This document shows positions 44,600-53,516 of a DNA stretch of 53,516 nucleotides, in pieces. Source of the DNA: Phlegmacium glaucopus. Its lineage: Eukaryota > Basidiomycota > Agaricomycetes > Agaricales > Cortinariaceae. Each line of letters opens with the position of its first letter. Within the stretch, counting starts at the first letter, position 1. Below the pieces are notes generated by a model. The model was not told the DNA's origin. It did no database searches and saw nothing but the letters and a program-made list of their open reading frames with translations. The translations under genes and the position numbers were made by a program. The stretch spans positions 232,300-285,815 of the forward strand of contig MU130497.1 of the NCBI GenBank assembly GCA_015039465.1, given 5' to 3'.

Positions 44600-47500
44600 C
44601 TAGATCAAAGATCTTTTTGTCAATCTCTCCTGTCGACTTCGCTCCGAGATCATCGATTGGCGAACTTGTCGGGATTTTTTTTTTTAAAGACAGAATAAAA
44701 ATGGATCATACTGTATTTGCGATTGTTTGACCTTGAACGCTGTGAAAGCAGTGCTCCGATGCCGCCCAACTCCCAACCTTTGGTTCCATGTGTTTCCTCC
44801 CGGACAACATAACATACCGTCTGCCTTGAGAGATTAGGGTTCTGAGTCCTGACGACAGGTTATCCCTCCCCGCTGCATTCACCTGGTCAATATGTAACAT
44901 TTAGTTATCCATCCCGGCATCCACGGAACTATTTGCGTACCGGGCTCTCGCCACAGGCCACCGATATATTATCACTGGGCCACTACGCTGTACTAAACCT
45001 TCTCGATCATCTGCGGTTTCGGAATATCACCTTCGATCTTTCTCTCTATCTCTCTCTTCCCCTTTCCTGAGGATCCGAGTCATCTCTTAATTATAAGATT
45101 AATTGATTACCGCACACCATTAGAGCAACTTGTCATAGGTCCTCTCTGAACAGTATGTCAATTGGCGGCCGCGCTATACGGGACCCCTCCCCGGTTCGGT
45201 CGGCTATTAGATCTAGATGCCTTGCGGCATTTGACATTTTCAACTGATCTTACTTGATGAGTTGCAGTAACATGAGGCACACACGTCCTCAATCCTTCAC
45301 CCATTATCTTTAGCCGGCTGTGGAAATCGAATATACGGTTTCATGGCTATATGTGGATATTGGTACATCCTTTGCTCGTCATTTGACGTTTTATTGCTCA
45401 CGACTCCTATCTTATTTTAGAACTGGAGCGTCCAACAAATAAACTGTGTGTCTGGCCTCATCCGCTCTCTTCGACGGATCGACAGATCTCACGGACAATG
45501 GTTTGCAGATCCTCATCACAATAACATCTGGTATGCGACAACTCTAATAGTCTTTCGATTTTTGCAATTGTATGCTGGGATTTGTGTGACGCCCAAGGCT
45601 GTGCCCTATCTTCCCAGTATCAATCTGTCAATCACGATTTCCCGGCCTGTTCGGGATATTCGCATGATGCCTTTTAGTGTCATGACCTCACTAGACTATT
45701 GCTGCGTGAAAAAATGTCCCCATCATATATATTCTGATTCCCGAACACTAGATAATACAGGATAATACATAATAGAGGGAGGTTGTTGCATGTGTGAGTC
45801 TGTCAGTCCTCCTCGCCTCCAGATTTATTATTGTCCTCAACTCACCATATAAAAAGATGTACTTCTCTTTATCAGTGCTTCAAATGGCCGCCCACCTCCC
45901 TCCGTGGCGTCGGGTAGGGCGAATAACGATGCGCAGATTAAGTCAGAGCGACTTCCTTTAATCAAGGAAGGACACTCCGAACAACACAGCTTATGACGGA
46001 AAGCGTAGTTCAAGCGTCGGTGAGTACGAACCAGGTTAAGACCCTTGTTACTAATGACACTTCCGGATATTGGACAACACAGCCTATGACGAAAAACGCA
46101 ACTCAAGCACATCGGACGCTTGACCTACACTTTCCGTCATACGGTGAGTGCTTGTTACTAATGACACTTCGGATACTAATAAACACCGTTTAGTGACTTG
46201 ATTATGTGTGAATTGACATTTCGTGAGGATGCAGCGTATGTAAAACCCTAGGTTCAGAAGGATCCCCGAGGACTGAAAATACGACATGTGGCATGAGCTC
46301 TGGGCAATGTTTGGTCGGTTACTAAGAATCTCAACTCCACAATCCTTCCTTTTCGCAGTTCGGGCAGGGTACTCCCCGGCGCTCTTGATGTCATTTCAGC
46401 CGTGGATCAGGGATAACCTGGATAACAGGTATTAGAAGAAAGACAGCGGCTGCTGAATGGTTGAAGGAAATAAAGGCCCATCAGGAATTTCACATTTTAC
46501 ATTTTTTCTACTTGTGCAAGCATTAAAAAGCAATTAAAAGTGTTAAAAAGTGTGAGTAGAAAGTTAGAAAAGCTACGTCTCTATTTCAGAAAGCGAGGTA
46601 TTTTCAGATTAGCAGTATAGTAAAACACTGTGAAGTTGCTGATGAGAGCAGAAAATGTCGAATTGACTCGGATGGCTCTTCGTTTGTACTTGTATGATAG
46701 TAATGATACCTCCTTGTGACTGATATTATATAATACAGCGGTAGGCTCTTCTAAATACTCAGGAACGGTCAAAAACCTTGAAGGAGGATGAATGGCTCTT
46801 CTCATTTGCAAATGTGGTCTATTCAGATTGGAGGTATGTAAGTTCAAATGGCCATAAGTATACCAGATTGTCATATGACTGATAAAGTGTCAATGTGCTT
46901 ATCATTACTACGCCGAGTATGTATGACATGTGGAGGCCTACATTTGAGCCATGGACCATAATTCTGAGCCTTCGAATTCGTTGACACATAAATATTACGC
47001 TAACTTCTCCGATTCTCGGTGGTAGCGTCATGCGCTATGCTTTTCTATCCTTGCTGTGCCTTTGGAACTTGGACATTTTGCGATGAATTATTTCATAAAA
47101 TGACGGCTTGTCGAAGACTTGGTAGTCTATTAGTTTACCCGCAGCCAAGACCAGCACAACCCAGTACGATACGTGGCATGCGTTCCTTCTCATGTCGTAC
47201 GCAGCAGCCAGCAACGGGCGTGCCACTAGAACAACATGATCACATTGCAACTACAAAGTATCTATGATACGATCGTTATTAACGCGGTTGTCCGGGTCGC
47301 GAAGTCTTTGCTTTGTGCTGGAGGTTTATTTATAGTGCTTCGAGTTATTTTGAAAGCATGCGGACCCTTCGAATTCTCATGATTTCTTTCTTTGGCGCAC
47401 GACCTTATTTGTTGATCCATCCGCCCTTATTTGGAGGTGCAATGTCTTTTCTATAAGTATCTGAGCTTCCAGATGTGCGGTATGAACTCGACCAATCGCG

Positions 47501-48470
47501 AATTTACGTTATATCATAAGGGCCAAGGCGTATATACGGAATATCTCGCACGCGAACTCACGAAGATATAATTTTAGCAGAAGAAAGTGGTATTTAGTGC
47601 ATACGTTTAGCCATGCGGTCACGTCTGTCAATGGAATTGCGCCATTATGCAAGAGTAGTACGCGTTGGCAATTAGCCTGGAAAAGGCTGGAATTGGTGCA
47701 TGGTGGTCTTCGGGGACCTAAAGAGGTAAATAAAAAATCCTGAAAAACCCCATTTTGCTGATAAGTTTTAATTTGTTCATTTTAGTGTTGGTCCATGCTT
47801 TGAGAGAAGATAGTGGGCCACTAGCGGCTTTCAAGATAGATGGTTACCAACGCGCATCTGTACAAGGGTCAGATGGCGGTGATTTTATCAACTCTATGGG
47901 GTTACTTGAGCTTTTTCTGACGAAACTAAATGAAACGAGTTAGAAAAAAACCAGTTTCAGCAAGGAAGGTTCAACGATACTGAAGCAGTCTCCTTCGAAA
48001 TAGCCAGTTCACTGTGGACATAGCAGTGGAGATATATCTAGGAGAGGCATGTCATAGGAGGCCAACTGCCACTGCATCAAGGGCTTATGTAAATGTGATG
48101 ATAGGGGGAATTCTTGCTTCTTGCTCCAGAATCTGAGCTAGATTCAGGGCCAAATTCCAGGGACAAATTGGGGAACAATCACTGGCATCTGCTGATGTGA
48201 ATTTATTTTATTGACATGTCCAAATGTTTTGAATGATCGACAACTTGTTGAAACCTTTTTCCGGCACCGGCGAACCAGAGCGAACCATAAGTACGCTATG
48301 GGAATTTGATCGCAAAAAGTCACGGCCAACAGGGCTTAGTATGTATAAACTTCCATGTCAAAAATGAGACGGTGTTTCTAGTTACCTCCTTTCTTTTGCA
48401 CCTTGGCGACAGGCGCTCTGCTATCAACAGAATTCTCCTTCGATACCTGGCTTATATTATATTCACAAGC
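44600..48470. other. 3.9 kb without a recognisable gene
   Basis: Frames are short (up to 105 codons) on both strands, with no domain or convincing splice chain. Within it, 45981-46178 holds a diverged repeat with hairpin potential. The rest may be decayed transposon DNA. Confidence 0.5.
45981..46178. repeat. Diverged about 95-bp tandem duplication with inverted arm
   Basis: Copy 1 (45981-46072) and copy 2 (46074-46178) share the start ACAACACAGCYTATGACG and the block GTTACTAATGACACTTC. In addition 45992-46016 is nearly the reverse complement of 46117-46141 (TATGACGGAAAGCGTAGTTC against its complement). Confidence 0.7.
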
Positions 48471-48472
48471 CC

Positions 48473-50816
48473 ATGCCTGCGAAAGTAATAGGTCGCAAAT
48501 ATAACGCCGACGACGACGATCCACTAGCCATTCGACCCCCTCTTTTCGAAACAACGGAGGAGCGGAATGCGCGTTTGACGATCGAACAGGAAGCAAAGGC
48601 CATTTCAGACAGGATAGATGTGGACCTGGAAAAGGCTGTTTTGTCAGAAAAGAGAGGTCCGAAACCAATCAAAATCCTTCTCTTAGGTACGTCTTCTTGC
48701 CGACATCGTTCTTACTTGTTGTTAAGCATCAACATTAGGACAGGGAGAGTCAGGTGAACTCTATGACTTAAATATTTCGTCAAGTGTAACTTATACGTTG
48801 TTTTTTTCATTACTTTGACAGGCAAATCGACGACGTTGAAAAGTTGGTCATTCCAATGCTGTAATTGACAAATGGATACTAACTTGATATTACACCTAGA
48901 TTTCCAACTTATGTACGACCTAAAAGTAAGTTCGGTTTGTTCAGTGTAGTATGGGCTCAAGGGAATGTTGAACCTATCGTAGTCATTTCGAGAGGAGCGT
49001 GCGTCTTGGAGAGCTGTTATCCAATTAAACGTCGTCCAGTCCTTCCGTAGCATTCTTGAGGCTATTTCTTGTGACCAACAACCCGATTACGGTGAACCAT
49101 CAACATCAAAGAGCGCTCAAACTCGTCTTTCGCCTCATACCATGGAACTTTTGAGCATAAAGTCACGATTAGAACCCCTCATTCAAGTCGAGCAAACTCT
49201 CATACGCCGCTTGACCATGGCCGGATCTGGCGAGACCGAAGCAACCCATCTTAGAGCGGCTCCAAAACAGGTATTCAAAGAGATCGCCATCAATTCAAGA
49301 ACACCTTGGAAGCATGCTTTCAATCGACTCATCAAGACTGAGCGAACAAGCTTCGATAGCCAGGACGGAGTGGATTGGGAGGACCCAGAAGATCCTGGGA
49401 CCATACTGCATGCATGCTCACAGGATATGAAGTTTATCTGGAGTTGTCCTATGGTTCAAGAGTTGCTTGGGAAACAAAATGTCAGGTTGGAAGAGTCGTC
49501 AGGGTTGTGAGTTGAATTTTCTATATCAGTTTTTGTTGATGATGATCTTATATATCACTGCTCAGTTTCTTGGACTCTCTGGATCGGGTAACAGCTGCTA
49601 GATATATGCCATCAGATGGTAAGTTTCAATTGTTAGACTGCCTAAATTCTAAATCCTTTTTTCCTTCTAGATGACATCCTTCGAGCGCGATTAAAAACCT
49701 TAGGTGGGCCAATTCATATCAATCGAACTTTCTCTCGATCCATAACTATTGTTCTAGGTGTCAGTGAACACCGATTCAAGATCAGCACGAGTAAGTCTCT
49801 TTAGCTGCACGTCTCATAGAAGGATATTTACCTTTCGCCACAGGTGGCGCTATACGCGAATGGAAGATTTATGACGTAGGGGGTCACAGATCACAGGTGG
49901 GAGGTTCTACTCTTCTCCTCAGATGACAACTAACCCTTGGACATCGGTAGCGAGGTATTGTGATCAGTGATCATAAGATCCATCCTATTCATTTCATTGG
50001 TCCTTGACAGCTGCCTGGGCTCCTTACTTCGATGATATGGATGCGATCATCTTCCTTGCGCCAATAAGGTGGGTTTCTGAAGCGATGCGGCTCTAAAAAT
50101 GGCACCCATCAAATCCCTATCTCTCAGCTGTTTTGATCAAGTACTGGAAGAGGATCCCAAAGTCAATCGATTGGTGAGTGTTCCCCATCGCCTTTTGTTC
50201 CGCAAAGTTCCTGCTTTCTGATCGAATCATGATATCTAGGAAGATTCATTCAAACTATGGACAATGATAGTCTCAAACCCGCTTCTCAAGCATACCAACC
50301 TCATTTTATTTTTGAACAAGATTGACATCCTCCGCTCCAAACTCGCCTCTGGTCTCAGATTACGTGATCATGTAGTGTCATATGGAGACCGACCGAATGA
50401 CGTTGATAGCACCACCTCGTGTTGAGTCCTTTCTTTCTCACAGATTTGTGCGATACTCAATGCAGTGCAAATAGATTTTAGGAGAAAGTTTGGTACGTTG
50501 TTGGAGCTCTTGCAGAAGATCATCAGTTGATATATAGCCCCTACAGCGGGTATCCTAAATGAACGTTCACCCTTGCCGCGGATTTTTTATTGCCATTTTA
50601 CAACTGTTATAGTGAGTCTGAACATCCAAAATCTCGGTTGACGATAATGAATATTCAACGTTATTTTTTCAGGATACCAAGTCCACTAAATATATCCTTA
50701 CTAATCGTGCGTACTGATCGTCATCGTTTCGGTTTCCACATTGTTCCTGACAACATTGTGCAGTCAAAGATATGCTGATGCGGCAGAACCTAATGAAGGT
50801 TAACCTCATTACATGA
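48473..50816 (+). CDS. G protein alpha subunit, non-canonical fungal type
   Basis: Seventeen exons (48473-48686, 48739-48753, 48822-48842, 48900-48925, 48983-49506, 49566-49618, 49671-49703, 49758-49790, 49844-49896, 49951-49954, 50011-50068, 50128-50173, 50241-50418, 50482-50492, 50546-50611, 50673-50706, 50764-50816), 473 residues. Motifs: P-loop GQGESGKST, switch I DILRARLKTLG with Arg and Thr, switch II DVGGHRSQR, NKID, and the C-terminal FTTVIDTKSTKYILTN (TCAT position) with tail NLMKVNLIT. A long helical-domain insert (about residues 110-240) explains the size against about 355 for classical subunits. Gly2 for myristoylation is absent (MPAKV), and the switch II Gln is His. It would transduce receptor signals at the membrane, probably with altered GTP hydrolysis. 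Exon 10 is only 4 nt. The acceptor at 50481 is the only one that keeps the frame. Confidence 0.92.
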
Positions 50817-50960
50817 AACTATAGTCTGTCAAACATTACTACTTATCATTCATCTTCTCGAAGGGATCGAACACTCTTGACGTATTCCCAGAACAATCCT
50901 TAGCTTCATAATTATACATTGTAATAACAGGAAGCATTAGTGGCTGGATACAATGACGAT

Positions 50961-51779
50961 CTAAGTAGCAGTAATTATTGGCTTAGGTGTGTTACCTAGC
51001 TCTGGAGTCCAGCTATAAAGTTTTTGATTTCCCCACCACAATACTGGGCGACCCCCACCCCCAAACTCATGTCTATCCCATCGCATCTCCATACGACCCT
51101 TGAGTAAGCCGTCCGTACCACAAAGAGCTGGGTTACAAATGGCCATACCCAAATTTCCCAGATCATCATCCTCAATACCGTCCGGATTGTCAATAGCAGG
51201 CAGATGCAGAAGGAAGAAGGGTATAGGAGATGAATTGGCTCGTAGAATAGCTGACTTTGTGAATTCTGATTCCGAAATAAGAAGCGCTATTATAGGAAAT
51301 TGAGATGCTTCCGAGTTGGCCAACGCGACAGATTCGGGATCAGCAGGAGGGTTGTGAACATCAAGCGAGCCCGACATTGTAAGAAATCGAAATAAGACGC
51401 CTTCTAATTCACGAACATATTTGGGACCTGTTTTCCTTTTTTCTGCTTTGCATTGGCCGATAACACGTATGCGACGTCTCTTCAATGAAGATGTTGTTGT
51501 TGTTGCATCTGAGGAGTCTAGCAGCAACTCGCCTTCAGGAAGCCACCACCATCCGAGCAAGTCAATTCCTCCGTCTTCCTTCCCACCCACGCGTTTGAGG
51601 GACATAGACATGGTTTGATGTAGGAGGCCAAGCGATCTTTCTTCGAAGGCGTTGCCTTGATGAACAGCTGAGAGTTGAGGCAGGGTCACTACGTCGGATG
51701 ATATACAGCGTCTGGTTGGTGGAAGCCTCTGCCACCATCTCAGCCTAGTCCATGTTGACTTGAGGATCGCTGGACGCAT
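50961..51779 (-). CDS. RRG7: RRG7-like mitochondrial protein (required for respiratory growth; DUF2034)
   Basis: A single exon of 272 residues from ATG 51779. An upstream in-frame ATG at 51839 would add 20 residues ahead of the presequence. The first about 30 residues are Arg/Trp/Ser-rich without acids (MRPAILKSTWTRLRWWQRLP), a good mitochondrial presequence. The conserved body has NAFEERSLGLLHQ, LKRVGGKEDGGIDLLGWWWL, VIGQCKAEKRKTGPKYVREL and FLTMSG, which match my memory of RRG7. The GGIDL...QCKAEK spacing is that of a PD-(D/E)XK nuclease fold with Asp and Lys retained. In yeast the family is needed for respiratory growth; its biochemical role is not settled. Convergent with the G-alpha gene, 144 bp apart. 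Confidence 0.85.
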   Translation of the reverse strand: MRPAILKSTWTRLRWWQRLPPTRRCISSDVVTLPQLSAVHQGNAFEERSLGLLHQTMSMSLKRVGGKEDGGIDLLGWWWLPEGELLLDSSDATTTTSSLKRRRIRVIGQCKAEKRKTGPKYVRELEGVLFRFLTMSGSLDVHNPPADPESVALANSEASQFPIIALLISESEFTKSAILRANSSPIPFFLLHLPAIDNPDGIEDDDLGNLGMAICNPALCGTDGLLKGRMEMRWDRHEFGGGGRPVLWWGNQKLYSWTPELGNTPKPIITAT

Positions 51780-51839
51780 TTTGACATGAAGTTGCACAAA
51801 AATCCAAATGTGACTCGAATATGAGATAATGTGTGACAC

Positions 51840-52144
51840 AATATCACACTAAATGGTAAAAGCAAAGTGGCTCACCTCAGTCACTCATATCTGGTGTATT
51901 GGTATAAACCAATGAGGATTCCAAGAGGATTCACCTCAATTGGTTGAACATGTTCAATTGTGGCTATGTATCTACAGGTGATTTATGCTATGGGTCAGGT
52001 ATTCAGTACTAATAATGATGCAAGATGATGCGATAATGAATCATGATGTGATTAGAACAAAATATTTCAATTTTCAACAGCCCATACAACAATCACTGCT
52101 GGCACCAGGTGGTGTTTCCCTTAGAAAAACTTATTTTTAGATAT
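51840..52144. other. Upstream region of the RRG7-like gene
   Basis: No ORF; it contains the promoter side of the RRG7-like gene and AT-rich spacer. Confidence 0.4.
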
Positions 52145-52490
52145 GTTTTGTCATTTCCAAATAATTTTTCTCATGAAAACACAAAAAGTATTTCTGAAAG
52201 AAAAATCCTAAAAGCATATGATGTATTTCTCATGTGTTTCCCAAGTGTTTCCCAAAGATAAATCATATGTTTTTTTAAAGGTTTACCTTTCAGAAATGGC
52301 AGGAAACACCTACTTCACCCAGTGATTGGTGAAATAGGTGTTTCCCTGCTGTTTCCAAAAGGTAAACCTTTAAAAAAACATATGATTTATCTTTGGGAAA
52401 CACATGAGAAACACATCATGTGTTTTTAGAAATTTTCTTTCAAAAATACTTTTTGTATTTTCATGAGAAAATTATTTGGAAATGACAAAC
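52145..52490. mobile_element. Long foldback element (about 165-175-bp arms, 8-nt loop)
   Basis: The left arm 52145-52319 and right arm 52328-52490 are inverted copies with a few indels (TTTGTCATTTCCAAATAATT at the outer end, AGGTTTACCTTT mid-arm, GGAAACACCTA near the centre) around the loop CAGTGATT. It has no ORF. The transcript would fold into a long hairpin. No target duplication longer than 2 bp was seen. Confidence 0.85.
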
Positions 52491-52499
52491 ATCAGGAAA

Positions 52500-53516
52500 A
52501 TAGCATCCCCATAGAATCAATACAAACAATAGAAACCACTAGGCAGGCTAGATGTACTAGAGCCAGAGGTGTTAAAAAATTCTAGTGCTTTCTAGTTCAG
52601 TATTCAGTTTTACTAGCTCAATTGCGACAATGTGACAGTAGTAATTCAACTACATAACCACTCTCAGCACCGTACAATTTGCACTAAGTTCACTTTTTTT
52701 ATCATTGAGAAGAAACAAATCACATACTAGTAAAATTTTAATGTACAATCCAATGTAGTCTACAATTTACTAAAATATAATTTCATGTGAGTGATGATCT
52801 GCGAAATGGTTAACATAATATGCTTGAAAGGCATCGAGAGATTGTGTGTCTTTAACAACTTCCTTTACAACAGGAGCGGGCGTGAGCGTCATACAGAAAA
52901 ATAAACCCAAAATTTTTTTTGTAAGGAGTATTCACCTGATCAAGCTTTGATAGGCTCTATGGAACTTCTAGACCGTCACGTATAAGTCGTCGGGGCCGAC
53001 TGCCTTGAGTGTGCAGCTAAGGAAAAGCTTGTTGACGTAGGGTTATGTAGTCGACTACCACAGCTCGAACTCCTAACGGGCTTTTAGTGTTCGTTTTAAA
53101 GCCAAAAGGTGAGCCGCCAACGTTGAAAAAAACGCGGTTCACTGCTTACACCGGAGGCACCATACACAGCACTTACATAAGCCAGGACGGGGAACACCGC
53201 CTTTTTTCGAGGATCCGCCCTAACACGAAACCACCACCTTTTACTCCTTTCCGGACCTTACTTTCCCTACTTGCAGCACGCTCAAGTTAATAAAAAAAGA
53301 AAGGTGGTGTTACTTTTCTACATAGGGACACGAGACCAACTCACCAAGAGTTGACATCCAGTCAGAGCGCTAAGGTGATGTCTGTACACCTTTCATGCTG
53401 GTCTGTAAGTTGCTTTACCCGCGAATGAAAGGCACTAAGTAGAACTACGTAAGAATGCCCCGCAAGTAGACGAGGGTCAGAAACCAAGCCTTAAGGAGGG
53501 TTAATTAAAAGTAATG
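52500..53516. other. Unassigned terminal region
   Basis: 52500-52850 is AT-rich spacer. From about 52860 base composition changes to more GC-balanced, with short stem-like motifs (CGTCGGGGCCGACTG at 52989-53003). A 67-codon frame at 53087-53290 has no recognised domain. It could be transposon DNA or a nuclear copy of organelle DNA; nothing seen decides. Confidence 0.4.

Noticed and set aside
48463..48672. Minus-strand ORFs opposite G-alpha exon 1
   Set aside because: They overlap a well-supported coding exon and have no domain.
50493..50530. Early stop of the G-alpha frame at 50528-50530 as a truncation
   Set aside because: A 53-nt intron (GTACGT...CTACAG, 50493-50545) removes it and restores the conserved C-terminus with the TCAT-position motif.
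1..53516. CRISPR arrays, operons, ribosome binding sites or bacterial terminators
   Set aside because: The window is eukaryotic by its intron-rich genes; the tandem repeats seen lack the unit/spacer pattern of CRISPR.

Overview
The window looks like nuclear DNA of a mushroom-forming basidiomycete (Agaricomycetes). Genes carry many 47-75 nt introns with GTRNGT donors and short AG acceptors, exons as small as 4 nt, and lineage-typical families: RING-SNF2 ATPase, P450, spliced Plavaka-like transposase with a DUF6532 gene, NB-ARC/TPR NLR, C2-TPR-CHAT protein, F-box protein and an extra G-alpha. I rebuilt exon structures by hand; for the main genes the exon lengths sum to whole codons.

Layout. 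1-1500: pentanucleotide repeats, a GC-rich palindromic segment, a 218 bp TA-flanked MITE and one small spliced ORF. 1870-7753: housekeeping block with a 23-exon SNF2/RING ATPase (+) tail-to-tail with the mitochondrial ribosome recycling factor (-). 7786-21592: accessory block bounded by two direct copies of a 1.2-1.4 kb repeat. Between them a C2-TPR-CHAT gene (-) has decayed through frameshifts and two in-frame stops, and its CHAT domain is split by a 5.45 kb tyrosine-recombinase retrotransposon (DIRS order: gag, RT-RNase H, recombinase) whose ORFs are open. 21788-24367: an intact 18-exon cytochrome P450.

24859-32034: a 7.2 kb DNA transposon with hAT-like TAGGGCTGC termini, a perfect 8-bp target duplication, an intact Plavaka-like transposase (+) and a divergent intact DUF6532 gene (-). 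Nested and adjacent elements follow to about 33.7 kb: a solo LTR with 5-bp duplication, a broken relative of it holding a TA-flanked MITE, and a second solo LTR with 5-bp duplication. 33.9-35.1 kb holds a decayed ORF of an unnamed transposon-linked type.

36335-40281: an NB-ARC/TPR NLR-like receptor gene (-) with a 982-N assembly gap in its TPR array and a duplicated intron-exon unit near its start. 41300-41486: a foldback element. 43065-44509: an F-box gene (-). 44.6-48.4 kb: no recognisable gene. 48473-50816: a 17-exon non-canonical G-alpha (+) tail-to-tail with an RRG7-like mitochondrial protein gene (-; 50961-51779). A long foldback element (52145-52490) and unassigned sequence close the window.

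The genes do not form one pathway. RRF1 and RRG7 serve mitochondrial gene expression and respiration. The NLR, the CHAT relic, the P450, the F-box protein and the extra G-alpha are rapidly evolving accessory or signalling families lying among mobile elements.
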